64,000 nt of DNA from NCBI RefSeq assembly GCF_000179595.2, contig NZ_JH556653.1:399964-463963 (forward strand), given 5' to 3'. The stretch is from Acetivibrio cellulolyticus CD2. Lineage in GTDB: Bacteria > Bacillota > Clostridia > Acetivibrionales > Acetivibrionaceae. Position numbers and translations under genes: made by a program. Below the pieces are notes generated by a model. The model searched no databases and was not told the origin of the DNA. It saw only the letters and a list, made by a program, of their open reading frames with translations. This document shows, in pieces, positions 54,596-63,719 of this stretch (position 1 is its first letter; each line of letters opens with the position of its first letter).

Positions 54596-54943
54596 TCATT
54601 TTTTCCTTAACACTCTCTTGAGCTGTTCCAACTTCACAGGTTTAATAAGGTAGTCCCATATCCCTGCTTCAAACGCACTTACGGCAAAGTCTTTCACTGT
54701 GCTCATCAATACTACTTTCACTTCTTTATCAATAGTCCTGATTTTACGATATACAAACAACCAATTCACTTGCTCCGCATCTGCATCCAGTAGCACTATA
54801 TCTGTCGTATGCTGCTTTAGGAAATTTTCAGCTTGTACAAAAGAATCAACAGATACAATGTTGTTCTCATCTCCGAATGCATTTACAAAACTTAACACAT
54901 TCAAAACTTCTTCCTTTTTGGAACATATCAAAACTATCTGCAA
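54596..54943 (-). CDS. Stand-alone receiver-like protein
   Basis: A 115-aa response-regulator receiver without output domain. Phosphoacceptor Asp53 (DIVLLDADAEQV), switch Ser/Thr (VVLMSTVKDF) and Lys in YLIKPVK are present. The usual acidic pair after beta-1 is replaced by SKKEE, so Mg2+ binding may be altered. TTG start at 54943. It is cotranscribed with SLH protein 2 (39-base gap) from the promoter at 55000. It may modulate the neighbouring kinase-regulator pair. Confidence 0.8.
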   Translation of the reverse strand: MQIVLICSKKEEVLNVLSFVNAFGDENNIVSVDSFVQAENFLKQHTTDIVLLDADAEQVNWLFVYRKIRTIDKEVKVVLMSTVKDFAVSAFEAGIWDYLIKPVKLEQLKRVLRKK

Positions 54944-54999
54944 ATATAGATTTCGCCCCCTTCACCTAAAATCAAACATTAAAATTCGACATCTTCTTC

Positions 55000-55036
55000 A
55001 TTATAAAACATAAAATCTTTACAAAATCTTTACAAA
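55000..55036 (-). promoter_or_regulatory. Activator-type promoter with two 11-bp direct repeats
   Basis: Minus strand: TTTGTAAAGAT twice in perfect tandem (55026-55036 and 55015-55025), a 9-nt gap, then TATAAT (55000-55005). No consensus -35. SARP-type activators bind 11-bp-spaced direct repeats just upstream of the -10, which is exactly this layout, and the adjacent gene encodes such a regulator. Confidence 0.75.
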
Positions 55037-55039
55037 CAC

Positions 55040-55070
55040 AAAAAAACCGGCTTCTTTTTTCAGAAACCGG
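55040..55070 (-). terminator. Terminator after the response regulator
   Basis: Minus strand CCGGTTTCT pairs with AGAAGCCGG (one G-T) over a short A-rich loop, then seven T. It separates the kinase/regulator operon from the receiver promoter. Confidence 0.85.
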
Positions 55071-55082
55071 CAATTTATCAAA

Positions 55083-56030
55083 TTATTTTATTAAAAATTC
55101 GTTCAGTTTTTTTGTATAATAGTTTGAATTTTCTATATCTGATGTATTTTCGTAATACTCCTTTAAGCTGTTCAGTATTTTCACATATTCCATTTCATAT
55201 TGCTGCTGAACGCTTACTGTCCATGAATAATATCTGTCTTCAAATACTGTTCCCTTATAAAGCCTAACGGTCTTTTCCAAATACGCAATCCTATCTGCAC
55301 CATTTAGATCGTCTATCTTTTCGGCATATTTGTCGAAAACTAGCATATCGCAATCGATATCTTCCAAATTTATTCTCATTTTCCCCCGCTCTGATTCTAC
55401 CGGAATTCGGATGCCATTGATATTTTCCTGCTTCTTAATGTAATAATACGCTAGATAAAGATTTGACACTCCTTTTTCTCCATCCGTCTCAGGCCATAGA
55501 GCCTCTGCAATTTTTTCCTTGGAGACAAATTCCCCTTTTTCACACAGGAGAAAAGCGATTAATTCCTCCGCTTTTCTGGTTCTCCAGCCAGTATTGATTT
55601 CATTTCCATCCACCAAAATAGAAAAGTGCCTGAAGCATCTGACTTCCATCTTTTTGGTTTTTCTCAATTCATCTCCGGGCTTGATACGTTCGAGGGTTTT
55701 TGCCAGACGGAATTTTGTCGCCGGCTTCACAATATAATCTATCGCATTTATTTCAAAAGCCTGTACCGCGTAATGATTGTAAGCCGTCACAAATACAACA
55801 TTTGTACGGATACCTGCGTCCATAAGCTTCTCTAACAACTCAAAGCCATTCAAACCGGGCATTTCTATATCAAGAAAAACAATATCGGGAGAAAGGGTAC
55901 TTGCTTCTTTTAGAAATTGCATGCCGTTTTCATACATTGCCTGAACCTCAATACCTCCCATATCCTCAAGTTCCATGTGCAAGCCTTCCAATGCATAAAA
56001 CTCATCATCCACGATAACAGCTTTTATCAC
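55083..56030 (-). CDS. Response regulator with SARP/BTAD-type output
   Basis: A 315-aa regulator. Receiver 1-120 (VIVDDE, Asp54 in VFLDIEMPG, Thr in FVTAYN, Lys in YIVKPA). Output: winged-helix DNA-binding domain (about 125-215; NTGWRTRKAEELIAFLLCEKGEFVSKEKIAEALWPE), then a bacterial transcriptional activation domain (VFDKYAEKI ... AYLEKTVRLYKGTVFEDRYYSWTVSVQQQYEMEYVKIL). It overlaps the kinase gene by 4 bases. Its likely target is the tandem-repeat promoter 50 bp past its stop. Confidence 0.92.
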   Translation of the reverse strand: MIKAVIVDDEFYALEGLHMELEDMGGIEVQAMYENGMQFLKEASTLSPDIVFLDIEMPGLNGFELLEKLMDAGIRTNVVFVTAYNHYAVQAFEINAIDYIVKPATKFRLAKTLERIKPGDELRKTKKMEVRCFRHFSILVDGNEINTGWRTRKAEELIAFLLCEKGEFVSKEKIAEALWPETDGEKGVSNLYLAYYYIKKQENINGIRIPVESERGKMRINLEDIDCDMLVFDKYAEKIDDLNGADRIAYLEKTVRLYKGTVFEDRYYSWTVSVQQQYEMEYVKILNSLKEYYENTSDIENSNYYTKKLNEFLIK

Positions 56031-57904
56031 TTACTTTTTCCTCCTTTCGGCAGCTCCAAGATTATTTTTGTTCCTTCTCCAGGATGGCTCTGTATGTCAA
56101 GCTGACCTCCGTAAAGTCTCCATAGACGCCTTTGTATATTGACTAGCCCCACTCCGCTACCTGCATTCTGACTTTCCGTCTTTATTTTTTCTAGCTGTTC
56201 AGACGACATTCCGACTCCATCATCTTCAACCTCAATCATAAAGGAATCCAGGAAATTTTTAACCCTTATCGCTACAGTTCCTCCTCCATCCCTTTTTCGT
56301 ATCCCATGGCGGATGGCATTTTCGACCAAAGGCTCCAGTATTAAAGGTGGTAGCATCAGTTCCTCTGTATCCTCAAGCTCATATTGTACTGTAAGCTTAT
56401 CCCTGAAACGGGCCTGCTCTATTCTCACATAAGCCTGAATGAAATCCATCTCCTCATCAAAGGTAATATATCTTTCAATATTGCGAAAGTCAAAGCTGTG
56501 ATGCAGGTAGCTGGATAAATCCAGCACCAGATCTCTTGCTCGGATGGAATCAATACGACAAATAGCGGCGATAACATTTAAAGCATTGTAAAGAAAATGT
56601 GGCTTGATCTGTGCCTGTAAAAACGCCGTTTCACTTGAAATAGAGGCTTCCTCCGCACTCTTGAAAAGCAGTACGGTCTGTTCCTTTTCCTTCCGTAGAG
56701 AAGAAATACGGGCTGTCAGTGCTATGGACAGGAGAACAGATTCAATAGCTGACGATACCATAACAATGGAGAGACTCCAATCTGTATTCGGTATAATTCC
56801 CCATACTCTTGCGGTAAATATTACTAATGAGAAGCACATAACAGACCAACCCGCTAGGAAATACTTAGCTTGACCAATCCCTGCCGATGTGGCACGAATG
56901 GCCATATATAATATGAGCAGCGCTGTCAATACCGAAAGAGGCATTGATATAACACTGGCCTCATATCTGTACCCTAGAAGCATGAGGATGACATCCAGAT
57001 AGCAGAATAAAATCAACGCTTTGGCAAGCCTGTCCAAAACCGGAAAGTTACTGTTCGTTTTTAGAAAGGCCATGGCAAAAAACAATTCAGAAACCAGCAT
57101 AAACAGCCCCACGGTGACAACATTGGAAACCAGTGCATCAGCAAAGCCTCCCATATAAATTCTGGATATTCCAAGCAGTGCATTCTGGTAGAAGACCATC
57201 AGCACAAGGTAAACAACATAAAAAATATAGGTGCTGTCCCGTAAAGAAAGAAAGCTTAAAAAATTTAGTAGGGCAATCGCCAGCATCAACCCAAAAACAG
57301 TGCCTACAAATAGGATGTTTTTTTGCTTGTTTACTTTAAACTGCTCCTCATCCATTATCCCGATGTTATAGTTCTGTGTAAAGGGAGAGTGAAGCTGAAG
57401 GTATATATATTTTCCAGGCAGTATATCCTCAGGAAGCATAAATACCGGATAGGTATAGCTTATATCCTGCTTTTTTCCATGAAAACCCCACCCTGAATGC
57501 AGGTCTTCATATCTGCCATCAGTGTCTCCTTCAACAGGTATATAAAGTACAGCAGTTTCAACGGTCGGATTGTTAATAAAAATGTATAACTGATTTGCAT
57601 CTGATGGTATTTTTTCGAGCTTCATTCTAATCCACCAAGTAGAACGATTCTGCCCGATATAAAGTGTTGTATCATCATGCGGAATAAATGCTCCGCTGAT
57701 TTCAGGAGTTTCTATGTCCGTGAGGCTCAGTTTGCCTGATTTGTCTTCTTTGTATTCCAGAGAGTACATAATATCTGCAGATTTGTGATTATCCTCGGTA
57801 TCAGGGATAGTTGAGAAAATTTTCACAAGCAATACAAAAAACAGCAGGGCTCCCGGAACTACATATATTTTTCTTTTTGTTATGTGGAATATATTTATAT
57901 TGAT
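56027..57904 (-). CDS. 7TM-DISM sensor histidine kinase, probable non-AUG start
   Basis: At least 601 aa (from TTG 57832) and probably 625. Extracellular 7TMR-DISM sensor domain (about 30-170), seven membrane helices (about 195-400), then a LytS-like kinase: phosphoacceptor His in QAQIKPHFLYNALN, N-box EPLVENAIRHGI, G-boxes DDGVGMS and GSGVGLVNIQRRL. Upstream of the TTG the frame stays open for 24 codons and encodes KRKIYVVPGALLFFVLLVKI, the membrane anchor an external sensor domain needs. AGGAGG (57912-57917) sits 7 nt before an in-frame ATC at 57904, with no ATG, GTG or TTG in that stretch. Start assignment is therefore inferred. Confidence 0.85.
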   Translation of the reverse strand: MNINIFHITKRKIYVVPGALLFFVLLVKIFSTIPDTEDNHKSADIMYSLEYKEDKSGKLSLTDIETPEISGAFIPHDDTTLYIGQNRSTWWIRMKLEKIPSDANQLYIFINNPTVETAVLYIPVEGDTDGRYEDLHSGWGFHGKKQDISYTYPVFMLPEDILPGKYIYLQLHSPFTQNYNIGIMDEEQFKVNKQKNILFVGTVFGLMLAIALLNFLSFLSLRDSTYIFYVVYLVLMVFYQNALLGISRIYMGGFADALVSNVVTVGLFMLVSELFFAMAFLKTNSNFPVLDRLAKALILFCYLDVILMLLGYRYEASVISMPLSVLTALLILYMAIRATSAGIGQAKYFLAGWSVMCFSLVIFTARVWGIIPNTDWSLSIVMVSSAIESVLLSIALTARISSLRKEKEQTVLLFKSAEEASISSETAFLQAQIKPHFLYNALNVIAAICRIDSIRARDLVLDLSSYLHHSFDFRNIERYITFDEEMDFIQAYVRIEQARFRDKLTVQYELEDTEELMLPPLILEPLVENAIRHGIRKRDGGGTVAIRVKNFLDSFMIEVEDDGVGMSSEQLEKIKTESQNAGSGVGLVNIQRRLWRLYGGQLDIQSHPGEGTKIILELPKGGKSK

Positions 57905-58210
57905 ATTAAGACCTCCTATTTATGAGTTTTGGGTTACCACATACCATCTAAACCAACTTTGTATGCTTTCCTCAATTTGATGCACATTTTCACATATCAT
58001 ATATCGACTAAAATTTAAAAAACATTAAGAACAAAGCCGATTTGGCATCCCAGATAATTTATCTCCGGACTATACAAGGCTTCCTCTGATCCGAAAATCT
58101 TTAAATCTGATCCAGTAACAAATTTTTCATCAGTACGCCAACTGGCTGATTTGTTATTGATGTATTCCCTGATTCTACTCAATAATTTATAAAGTAAATG
58201 GGCATATATT
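57905..58210. other. Divergent intergenic region (kinase / germination operon)
   Basis: About 300 bases. It holds the kinase ribosome site (57912-57917) and the leader of the germination operon. No clear sigma-G promoter could be assigned by eye. Confidence 0.5.
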
Positions 58211-58246
58211 ATGAAAAATAAGGCAATAATCTTTATGGGTGATGAT

Positions 58247-59803
58247 ATGTTTAAAAAGCATCGAAAAAGAAATGCTGAAAATGTCTTAAACAATAATGGA
58301 ATTAATACACATTTAGAAAAAGATTATCTAGTTAAATCACTAGATAGTAATATTTCCTTGTTTAAAAATATCTTCAAAAATGATGAAACATTGATTATTA
58401 GAGAGTTTGAGAATAAGCGATTAAAAGCTGCTCAGTGCTGTATCATATATATTGATGGAATGGTAAATACAGAAATTGTTAACGAGAATGTTGTTCAACC
58501 TGTTCTCCGTAATGACTTATCAGAGGATATTGAAAGTAACAACTTATTAGAAGAATTGAAGAAAAAAGTAATTGTTTCAAATAATGTAACATTGGAAACA
58601 GAAATTAATAAAATTGTTAGTTTGGTTATTAGTGGAGATACGCTTTTCTTATTGGAAGGATACGATAAAGTATTAGTCATAAGTTCAAAAGGCTGGCAAA
58701 CCAGATCAATCAGTGAGCCTGAGTCTGCTAGAGTTGTTCGTGGTCCAAGGGAAGGTTTTACCGAATCAATTATGGTAAACTTGTCAATGGTTCGGCGTAA
58801 AATAAAAAATCCTGATTTGAAATTTAAGTTTAAAGAAATTGGAGTGAGAACAAACACAAAGACTTGCATCAGTTATATCGAAGGTTTGGCTTTAGATGGT
58901 GTTTTAGAGGAATTGGAGCAGAGGCTGGATAAGATAGAGATTGATAGTATTATCGATTCTGGTTACATACAGGAATTAATCAAAGACTCCCCATATTCCC
59001 CATTTGAAACTGTAGGTTCAAGTGAAAGACCAGACGTTATTGCAGCAAAACTCCTGGAAGGAAGAATTGCACTTTTTGTTGATGGAAGTCCCTTTGTATT
59101 AACAGTCCCATATTTAGCTGCTGAGAATATTCAAGCAAATGAGGATTATTATAATAATTTCATTTTTGCTAGTATAAATCGGCTCATGAGAGGCTTTACT
59201 GCAGTAACTTCCGTTGCTATTCCCGCAATATTTCTATCGATTGTCTCCTACCATCAGGAAATGATACCCACACCATTGTTGTTAAGTATTGCTGGTGCAA
59301 AGCAAGGGGTTCCGTTCCCAACAGTAATAGCATTATTTGTGATGCTTTTTATATTTGATATTTTGAGGGAAGTAGGTACTAGAATGCCTACTCAAATAGG
59401 ACAGACTGTGAATATTGTCGGTACACTTGTGTTAGGGCAGGCTGCTGTGGAAGCAAGGCTGGTAAGTGCTCCAGTAATTATAATAACTGCATTGACAGGA
59501 ATTACTACGCTAATCAATATGAATTTTATAACATCAATAATTATTTTCCGTACATTTTTTTTAATAGGAGCATCATTTTTGGGGATATATGGATTTTTGT
59601 TAACCTTTTTTATTATGTATTTGCATTTGATGAGCATTCGTTCCTTTGGTGTACCATACATGATGAACGTTACCAGGGCTAAAAACCATGACGGACAGGA
59701 TGTATGGATTCGTGCTCCGTGGTGGGTGATGACATTAAGACCAAAAATTGTTGCTGCAAAAAACTTAGTAAGACAGTCATCAAGAAAAAGCAAGGAGAAA
59801 TAG
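58247..59803 (+). CDS. GerA-family germinant receptor subunit A
   Basis: About 518 aa. N-terminal soluble domain (SLDSNISLFKNIFKNDETLIIREFENK ... CCIIYIDGMVNTEIV), then the membrane half with DSPYSPFETVGSSERPDVIAAKLLEGRIALFVDGSPFVLTVPYL and IPTPLLLSIAGAKQGVPFP. It is the channel-forming subunit of a spore germinant receptor in the inner spore membrane. I prefer ATG 58247 (MFKKHRKRN) preceded by GGTGAT; ATG 58211 is possible. First gene of an A-C-D-B operon. Confidence 0.93.
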   Translation: MFKKHRKRNAENVLNNNGINTHLEKDYLVKSLDSNISLFKNIFKNDETLIIREFENKRLKAAQCCIIYIDGMVNTEIVNENVVQPVLRNDLSEDIESNNLLEELKKKVIVSNNVTLETEINKIVSLVISGDTLFLLEGYDKVLVISSKGWQTRSISEPESARVVRGPREGFTESIMVNLSMVRRKIKNPDLKFKFKEIGVRTNTKTCISYIEGLALDGVLEELEQRLDKIEIDSIIDSGYIQELIKDSPYSPFETVGSSERPDVIAAKLLEGRIALFVDGSPFVLTVPYLAAENIQANEDYYNNFIFASINRLMRGFTAVTSVAIPAIFLSIVSYHQEMIPTPLLLSIAGAKQGVPFPTVIALFVMLFIFDILREVGTRMPTQIGQTVNIVGTLVLGQAAVEARLVSAPVIIITALTGITTLINMNFITSIIIFRTFFLIGASFLGIYGFLLTFFIMYLHLMSIRSFGVPYMMNVTRAKNHDGQDVWIRAPWWVMTLRPKIVAAKNLVRQSSRKSKEK

Positions 59804-59808
59804 ATTGT

Positions 59809-60963
59809 ATGAGAAAAGTTAAGATTTTTATGATGGCAATGATGGTTTTAATAAACTTAATATGTTTTACTGGTTGTTGGAATTATAGAGAAATAGATAA
59901 AATGGCAATTGTTGCTGGTGTTGCTGTCGATAGAGGTGAAGATGGTCAATACTTGATAACTCCTGAAATTGTAGATATATCTGGAGGTAAAGAAACGAAG
60001 ACAGCGTCGAAAACTATAAGTATGGAAGGCGAAACCTTATTTGATGCTGTAAGAAATGAGATATCATTGTCAGGAAAAAGATTGTTTTGGAGTCATACAA
60101 AAGTAGTTATCTTAAGTAAAGAAATAGCAAGCGAAAATTTGGAAAGTGTTATTGATTGGTGTATACGTAATGCTGAAAGAAGAGAGGATGTGAATATTTT
60201 GGTTTCTGAAGCTGCAACTGCCAAGGAAATATTTGAAAGGCAAGGTATTTGCGAAGAAATCAAATCTTTTATAATGGATGAGATACTTAAGAACCAGGTG
60301 AGCTTAAGCAAAGCTCCAGTAATAGATGCCTTACATTATGCTATTGAAGCGAAAACTGAAGGTGCGTCAACAATTCTTCCTGCAATAAATATGAAGCAAA
60401 CAAATAGTGAAATGTCGCCCCAGATTTTTGGGACTGCTATCATTAAAAATGGAAAATTAGTAGGCTTTCTAAATGGAGAAGAAACACAAACATTGCTTTT
60501 CATCAGAAATGAGGTTAAAGCTGGAGTGTTAGTTGAAGGAACACAAAAAAAATCGATTAATACACATGTTTCGCTAGAAATATTTGAAAGTAGAACAAAA
60601 GTCACCTCGGTTGTGGATAGTAAACAGATTGAAATAAATTTGAATGTCGATACAACAGTTGCTATAGATGAAATAGATGGCAAAGAAAACTACATTGACG
60701 AAGCTGGACGAACAAAATTAGAACGACTTGCCGAGAATACATTAAAAGAACGAATAGAATCTTTAGTAAAGAAAGTGCAGCAAGAATATGATGCAGATAT
60801 TTTCCGCTTTGCAGCAAAATTACAAGAAGATAATACAAAAGCGTGGAATCTTGTAAGTAGTAATTGGGACCAAATCTTTAAAGATTTGAAAATAAACGTT
60901 CAAACAAAGGTACACATAAAAAATAGTGCCATTATTTCAAAAATAGTTCAAGAAGGTGATTAG
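59809..60963 (+). CDS. GerC-family germination lipoprotein
   Basis: A 384-aa Ger(x)C protein starting MRKVKIFMMAMM at 59809, AAGGAG upstream, 5 bases after the A subunit. Lipobox CFTGC, then the family hallmark WNYREIDKMAIVAGVAVDRGE. It is anchored to the outer face of the spore inner membrane, a component of the germinant receptor. Confidence 0.93.
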   Translation: MRKVKIFMMAMMVLINLICFTGCWNYREIDKMAIVAGVAVDRGEDGQYLITPEIVDISGGKETKTASKTISMEGETLFDAVRNEISLSGKRLFWSHTKVVILSKEIASENLESVIDWCIRNAERREDVNILVSEAATAKEIFERQGICEEIKSFIMDEILKNQVSLSKAPVIDALHYAIEAKTEGASTILPAINMKQTNSEMSPQIFGTAIIKNGKLVGFLNGEETQTLLFIRNEVKAGVLVEGTQKKSINTHVSLEIFESRTKVTSVVDSKQIEINLNVDTTVAIDEIDGKENYIDEAGRTKLERLAENTLKERIESLVKKVQQEYDADIFRFAAKLQEDNTKAWNLVSSNWDQIFKDLKINVQTKVHIKNSAIISKIVQEGD

Positions 60964-60968
60964 CAATT

Positions 60969-61178
60969 ATGCTTATACTTGCAATTATAGCTTATGCAAT
61001 AGTAGCATTTTTTGAATTTAGGGTCTTATATAAACAAAAACATTGGAATGACTTTTGGACAAATATAGTATTGGGAATTTTTTCACTTACAATTGTTGTA
61101 TTACTGTGTCTTAATGTAAAAATTCCAAGTCCTGCAAAGCCAATTCAGAATTTAGTTACTTCAATATTTGGAAAGTAG
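60969..61178 (+). CDS. Small two-helix membrane protein of the germination operon (D-subunit-like)
   Basis: A 69-aa protein with two hydrophobic segments (LILAIIAYAIVAFFEF and NIVLGIFSLTIVVLLCL) joined by a short basic loop. It sits between gerC and gerB with 5-8 base gaps. Small D subunits in this position are known for many clostridial and bacillar ger operons, where they tune receptor sensitivity. Confidence 0.8.
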   Translation: MLILAIIAYAIVAFFEFRVLYKQKHWNDFWTNIVLGIFSLTIVVLLCLNVKIPSPAKPIQNLVTSIFGK

Positions 61179-61185
61179 GTTTAAA

Positions 61186-62274
61186 ATGCTAAAAGAGCAA
61201 GTAACAGATAAAGAAGCCATATGTCTATTAATCGTATTTATGATGGGAACTACTCTTATACTCGGTAGTGGAGGTGAAGCTAAAAATGACGCCTGGATTT
61301 CAACGATTGTTAGCCTTTTTATGTTTATCCCGATGTTATTGATATTTTCAAGAGTACTATCATTATACCAAGGAAAAGACTTGTTTGATATTCTAGTTAT
61401 AATATTTGGTAAGGTAGTAGGGAGAGTTTTTTCTGTTATATACATATGGTATGCTTTTCATCTCGGGGCTTTAGTGCTTCGAAATTTTGGAGAATTTATC
61501 AATACAATAGCCATGCCGGAAACACCAATGTTTGTACCTTTACTTTGTATGGGGGTGACATGTATTATTGCTGTGAGGCTTGGAATAGAAGTATTAGGAA
61601 GAACGACTACATATTTTCTCCCAATTGTTTTTTTTATTGTGGTTGTGGTGCAAATACTAGGCTTGCCAGAGATTCATATGAGCTATTTAAAACCGATTTT
61701 AGGGAAAGGAATAGCACCGGTATTAAAGGGTGGATTTTCTACTTTTTCGTTTCCATTTGCTGAAACAGTTTTGTTTATTGGTATTTTCTCAGCATTAAAA
61801 ACAAAAAAGTCGCCCATAAAAGTATACTTGTGGGGAATTTTGATTTCATCATTTATTATTACTATGATTACAATTAGAAACATTACCGTGTTAGGTAATA
61901 TGCTTGGCAGCTTCTACTTTCCATCATATGAAACTGTGAGCCAGACAAGTATTGGTGATTTTATACAAAGGATAGAAGTAACAGTTTCCATTGTTTTTGT
62001 TTTTGGTGTATTAATAAAAAGCTCAATCTGTCTATTAGTTGCCTGTAAAGGGATAGGGAAATTTTTTAAGTTGAATGATTACAGGTCTATTGTGATACAG
62101 ACTGGGTTATTAATGATTTATTTTTCTTATACTGCTTATGATAATATCATGGAAATGAAATATTGGGCTTTTAAGGTTTATCAATATTATGCTTTCCCAA
62201 TGCAAGTCATACTTCCTATAATTATATGGATCTTTGCAGAGATAAAGGTAAAAAAGAACAACTGGAAAAAATAA
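61186..62274 (+). CDS. GerB-family germinant receptor subunit B
   Basis: A 362-aa integral membrane protein (MLKEQVTDKEAICLLIVFM) of the amino acid-polyamine-organocation-like GerB family, about ten helices. Contains the MGTTLILG loop after the first helix and FPFAETVLF in the middle. It forms the germinant-binding subunit of the receptor. AAAGTAGG precedes the ATG at 61186. Confidence 0.92.
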   Translation: MLKEQVTDKEAICLLIVFMMGTTLILGSGGEAKNDAWISTIVSLFMFIPMLLIFSRVLSLYQGKDLFDILVIIFGKVVGRVFSVIYIWYAFHLGALVLRNFGEFINTIAMPETPMFVPLLCMGVTCIIAVRLGIEVLGRTTTYFLPIVFFIVVVVQILGLPEIHMSYLKPILGKGIAPVLKGGFSTFSFPFAETVLFIGIFSALKTKKSPIKVYLWGILISSFIITMITIRNITVLGNMLGSFYFPSYETVSQTSIGDFIQRIEVTVSIVFVFGVLIKSSICLLVACKGIGKFFKLNDYRSIVIQTGLLMIYFSYTAYDNIMEMKYWAFKVYQYYAFPMQVILPIIIWIFAEIKVKKNNWKK

Positions 62275-62275
62275 T

Positions 62276-62455
62276 TCCTTCAAAATTAGTTATATACCAA
62301 AATCAATAAAGGTTGCAGCTCGTTTACAACGAGCCTTAAAAAAAATGAATAATCATTCATATCATGTTTTATCAAGAACTAAATTTGCTTTAGCTCAAGA
62401 GGTGAAGCCTTTACCTAAAGTGCTACCTTCAAGTAAAGGCATGAGAAAATTATAA
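62276..62455 (+). other. Short open frame, possible gene fragment
   Basis: An uninterrupted frame after gerB reads VAARLQRALKKMNNHSYHVL and later EVKPLPKVLPSSKGMRKL. There is no start codon or ribosome site. It looks coding in composition but is not recognised. The rest of the gap to 62565 appears empty. Confidence 0.3.
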
Positions 62456-62565
62456 CATTTCACACAAATGAAAAAATTGCCACTCAGAGAATATCTCCTT
62501 AGTTGCCAACCATAACTGCAAGTATAACTCCCGACTTACCCTGTAGAAACTTGCTTTCCTGGCAT

Positions 62566-63690
62566 TTAGAATTCCGAACCATCCTTAAAAGTGAACCATA
62601 TATCCTCTTCTGAGAAGACAGTTACCGTTTCCACCAGAGTATGCCACAACCTCTCATCAAATTCAGCAATCAGTTCATCTTGCTCCTTAAGTCTGCACAA
62701 AAAGGCTTCAACCCTTTCACGCCGCACCTTTATTTTTTGTTGATGCTCGCCGATTTCATTGAACCTTGCCTTTGCCACTTCAAACCTTGAAACTAGCCCT
62801 TCATACCTCTGCTTATACTCTTTCTGGTCAAGCCTAGTTTGAGCATTTTCATTGACACATTTTTGTATAAGTCCAGCAACTACAGACATTTCTTCTTTCA
62901 TTTCCGAATGCTCTGTCTCAAGTGCAGTGACATCAAATATGGTGTGCTTTATAACCTCAAAGTTTTCTAAAATCTCATCTTTATTTGAAATAAGTTTATT
63001 TACAGCTGTGACAAATAGCTTTTTTATGTTATCCTCGGTGACGTGCGGGGTCTTGCACTTGTCGACTCCTTTGAATTTATTATTGCATTGGAATATCACC
63101 CTGCGGTACTTACTGTTTGAATGCCAAACCTTTGAACCATATAGACCGCCGCATTCACCGCAGACTATCTTGCTTGAGAACATCCCCACACTGCTGTGAC
63201 GGTTTTTCATAGTTTTCCTTTGTTTCATTTCGTCCTGAACCATATCAAAAACATCCGAGGGAATAATCGCTGGATGGCTGTTTTCCACATAATATTGGGG
63301 GACTTCACCCTCGTTGACCTTCTGCTTCTTAGTTAGAAAATCTACTGTGTATTTCTTTTGTAAAAGAGCATCGCCTTTATATTTTTCGTTGGTTAGAATA
63401 TTTCGGATAGTTCCAGACTGCCATTTTTCTTTTTCTCCCGGCGAGGTTAAGCCTTGCTCGGTAAGATGTTTTGCAATACTATGGGGTGTCTGCCCCTCAA
63501 GGAAAAGACGGTAAATAAGCCGGACTATTTTCGCTTCCTCCTCATTAATCTGCGGCAGACCATCCTCACTCCTGTCATATCCAAGAAATCGTGAGTATGG
63601 CAGACTAACTTTTCCATCAGCAAACCTTTTCCTCTGACCCCAGGTGACATTTTCAGAAATACTCCTACTCTCCTCTTGTGCTGTGACCAA
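62566..63690 (-). pseudogene. Large serine recombinase, catalytic domain missing
   Basis: A 374-aa reading frame begins at TAQEESRSISENVTWGQRKRFADG, which in intact enzymes is the end of the resolvase catalytic domain. It continues through the recombinase domain (EAKIVRLIYRLFLEGQTPHSIAKHLTEQG), the zinc ribbon (CGECGGLYGSKVWHSNSKYRRVIFQC) and the coiled-coil tail. The catalytic serine region is absent, and the bases beyond 63700 do not encode it. Inactive remnant of a prophage or integrative element. Confidence 0.85.
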
Positions 63691-63719
63691 AGCATTAATA
63701 CAATTTTATTTTTCATCGG

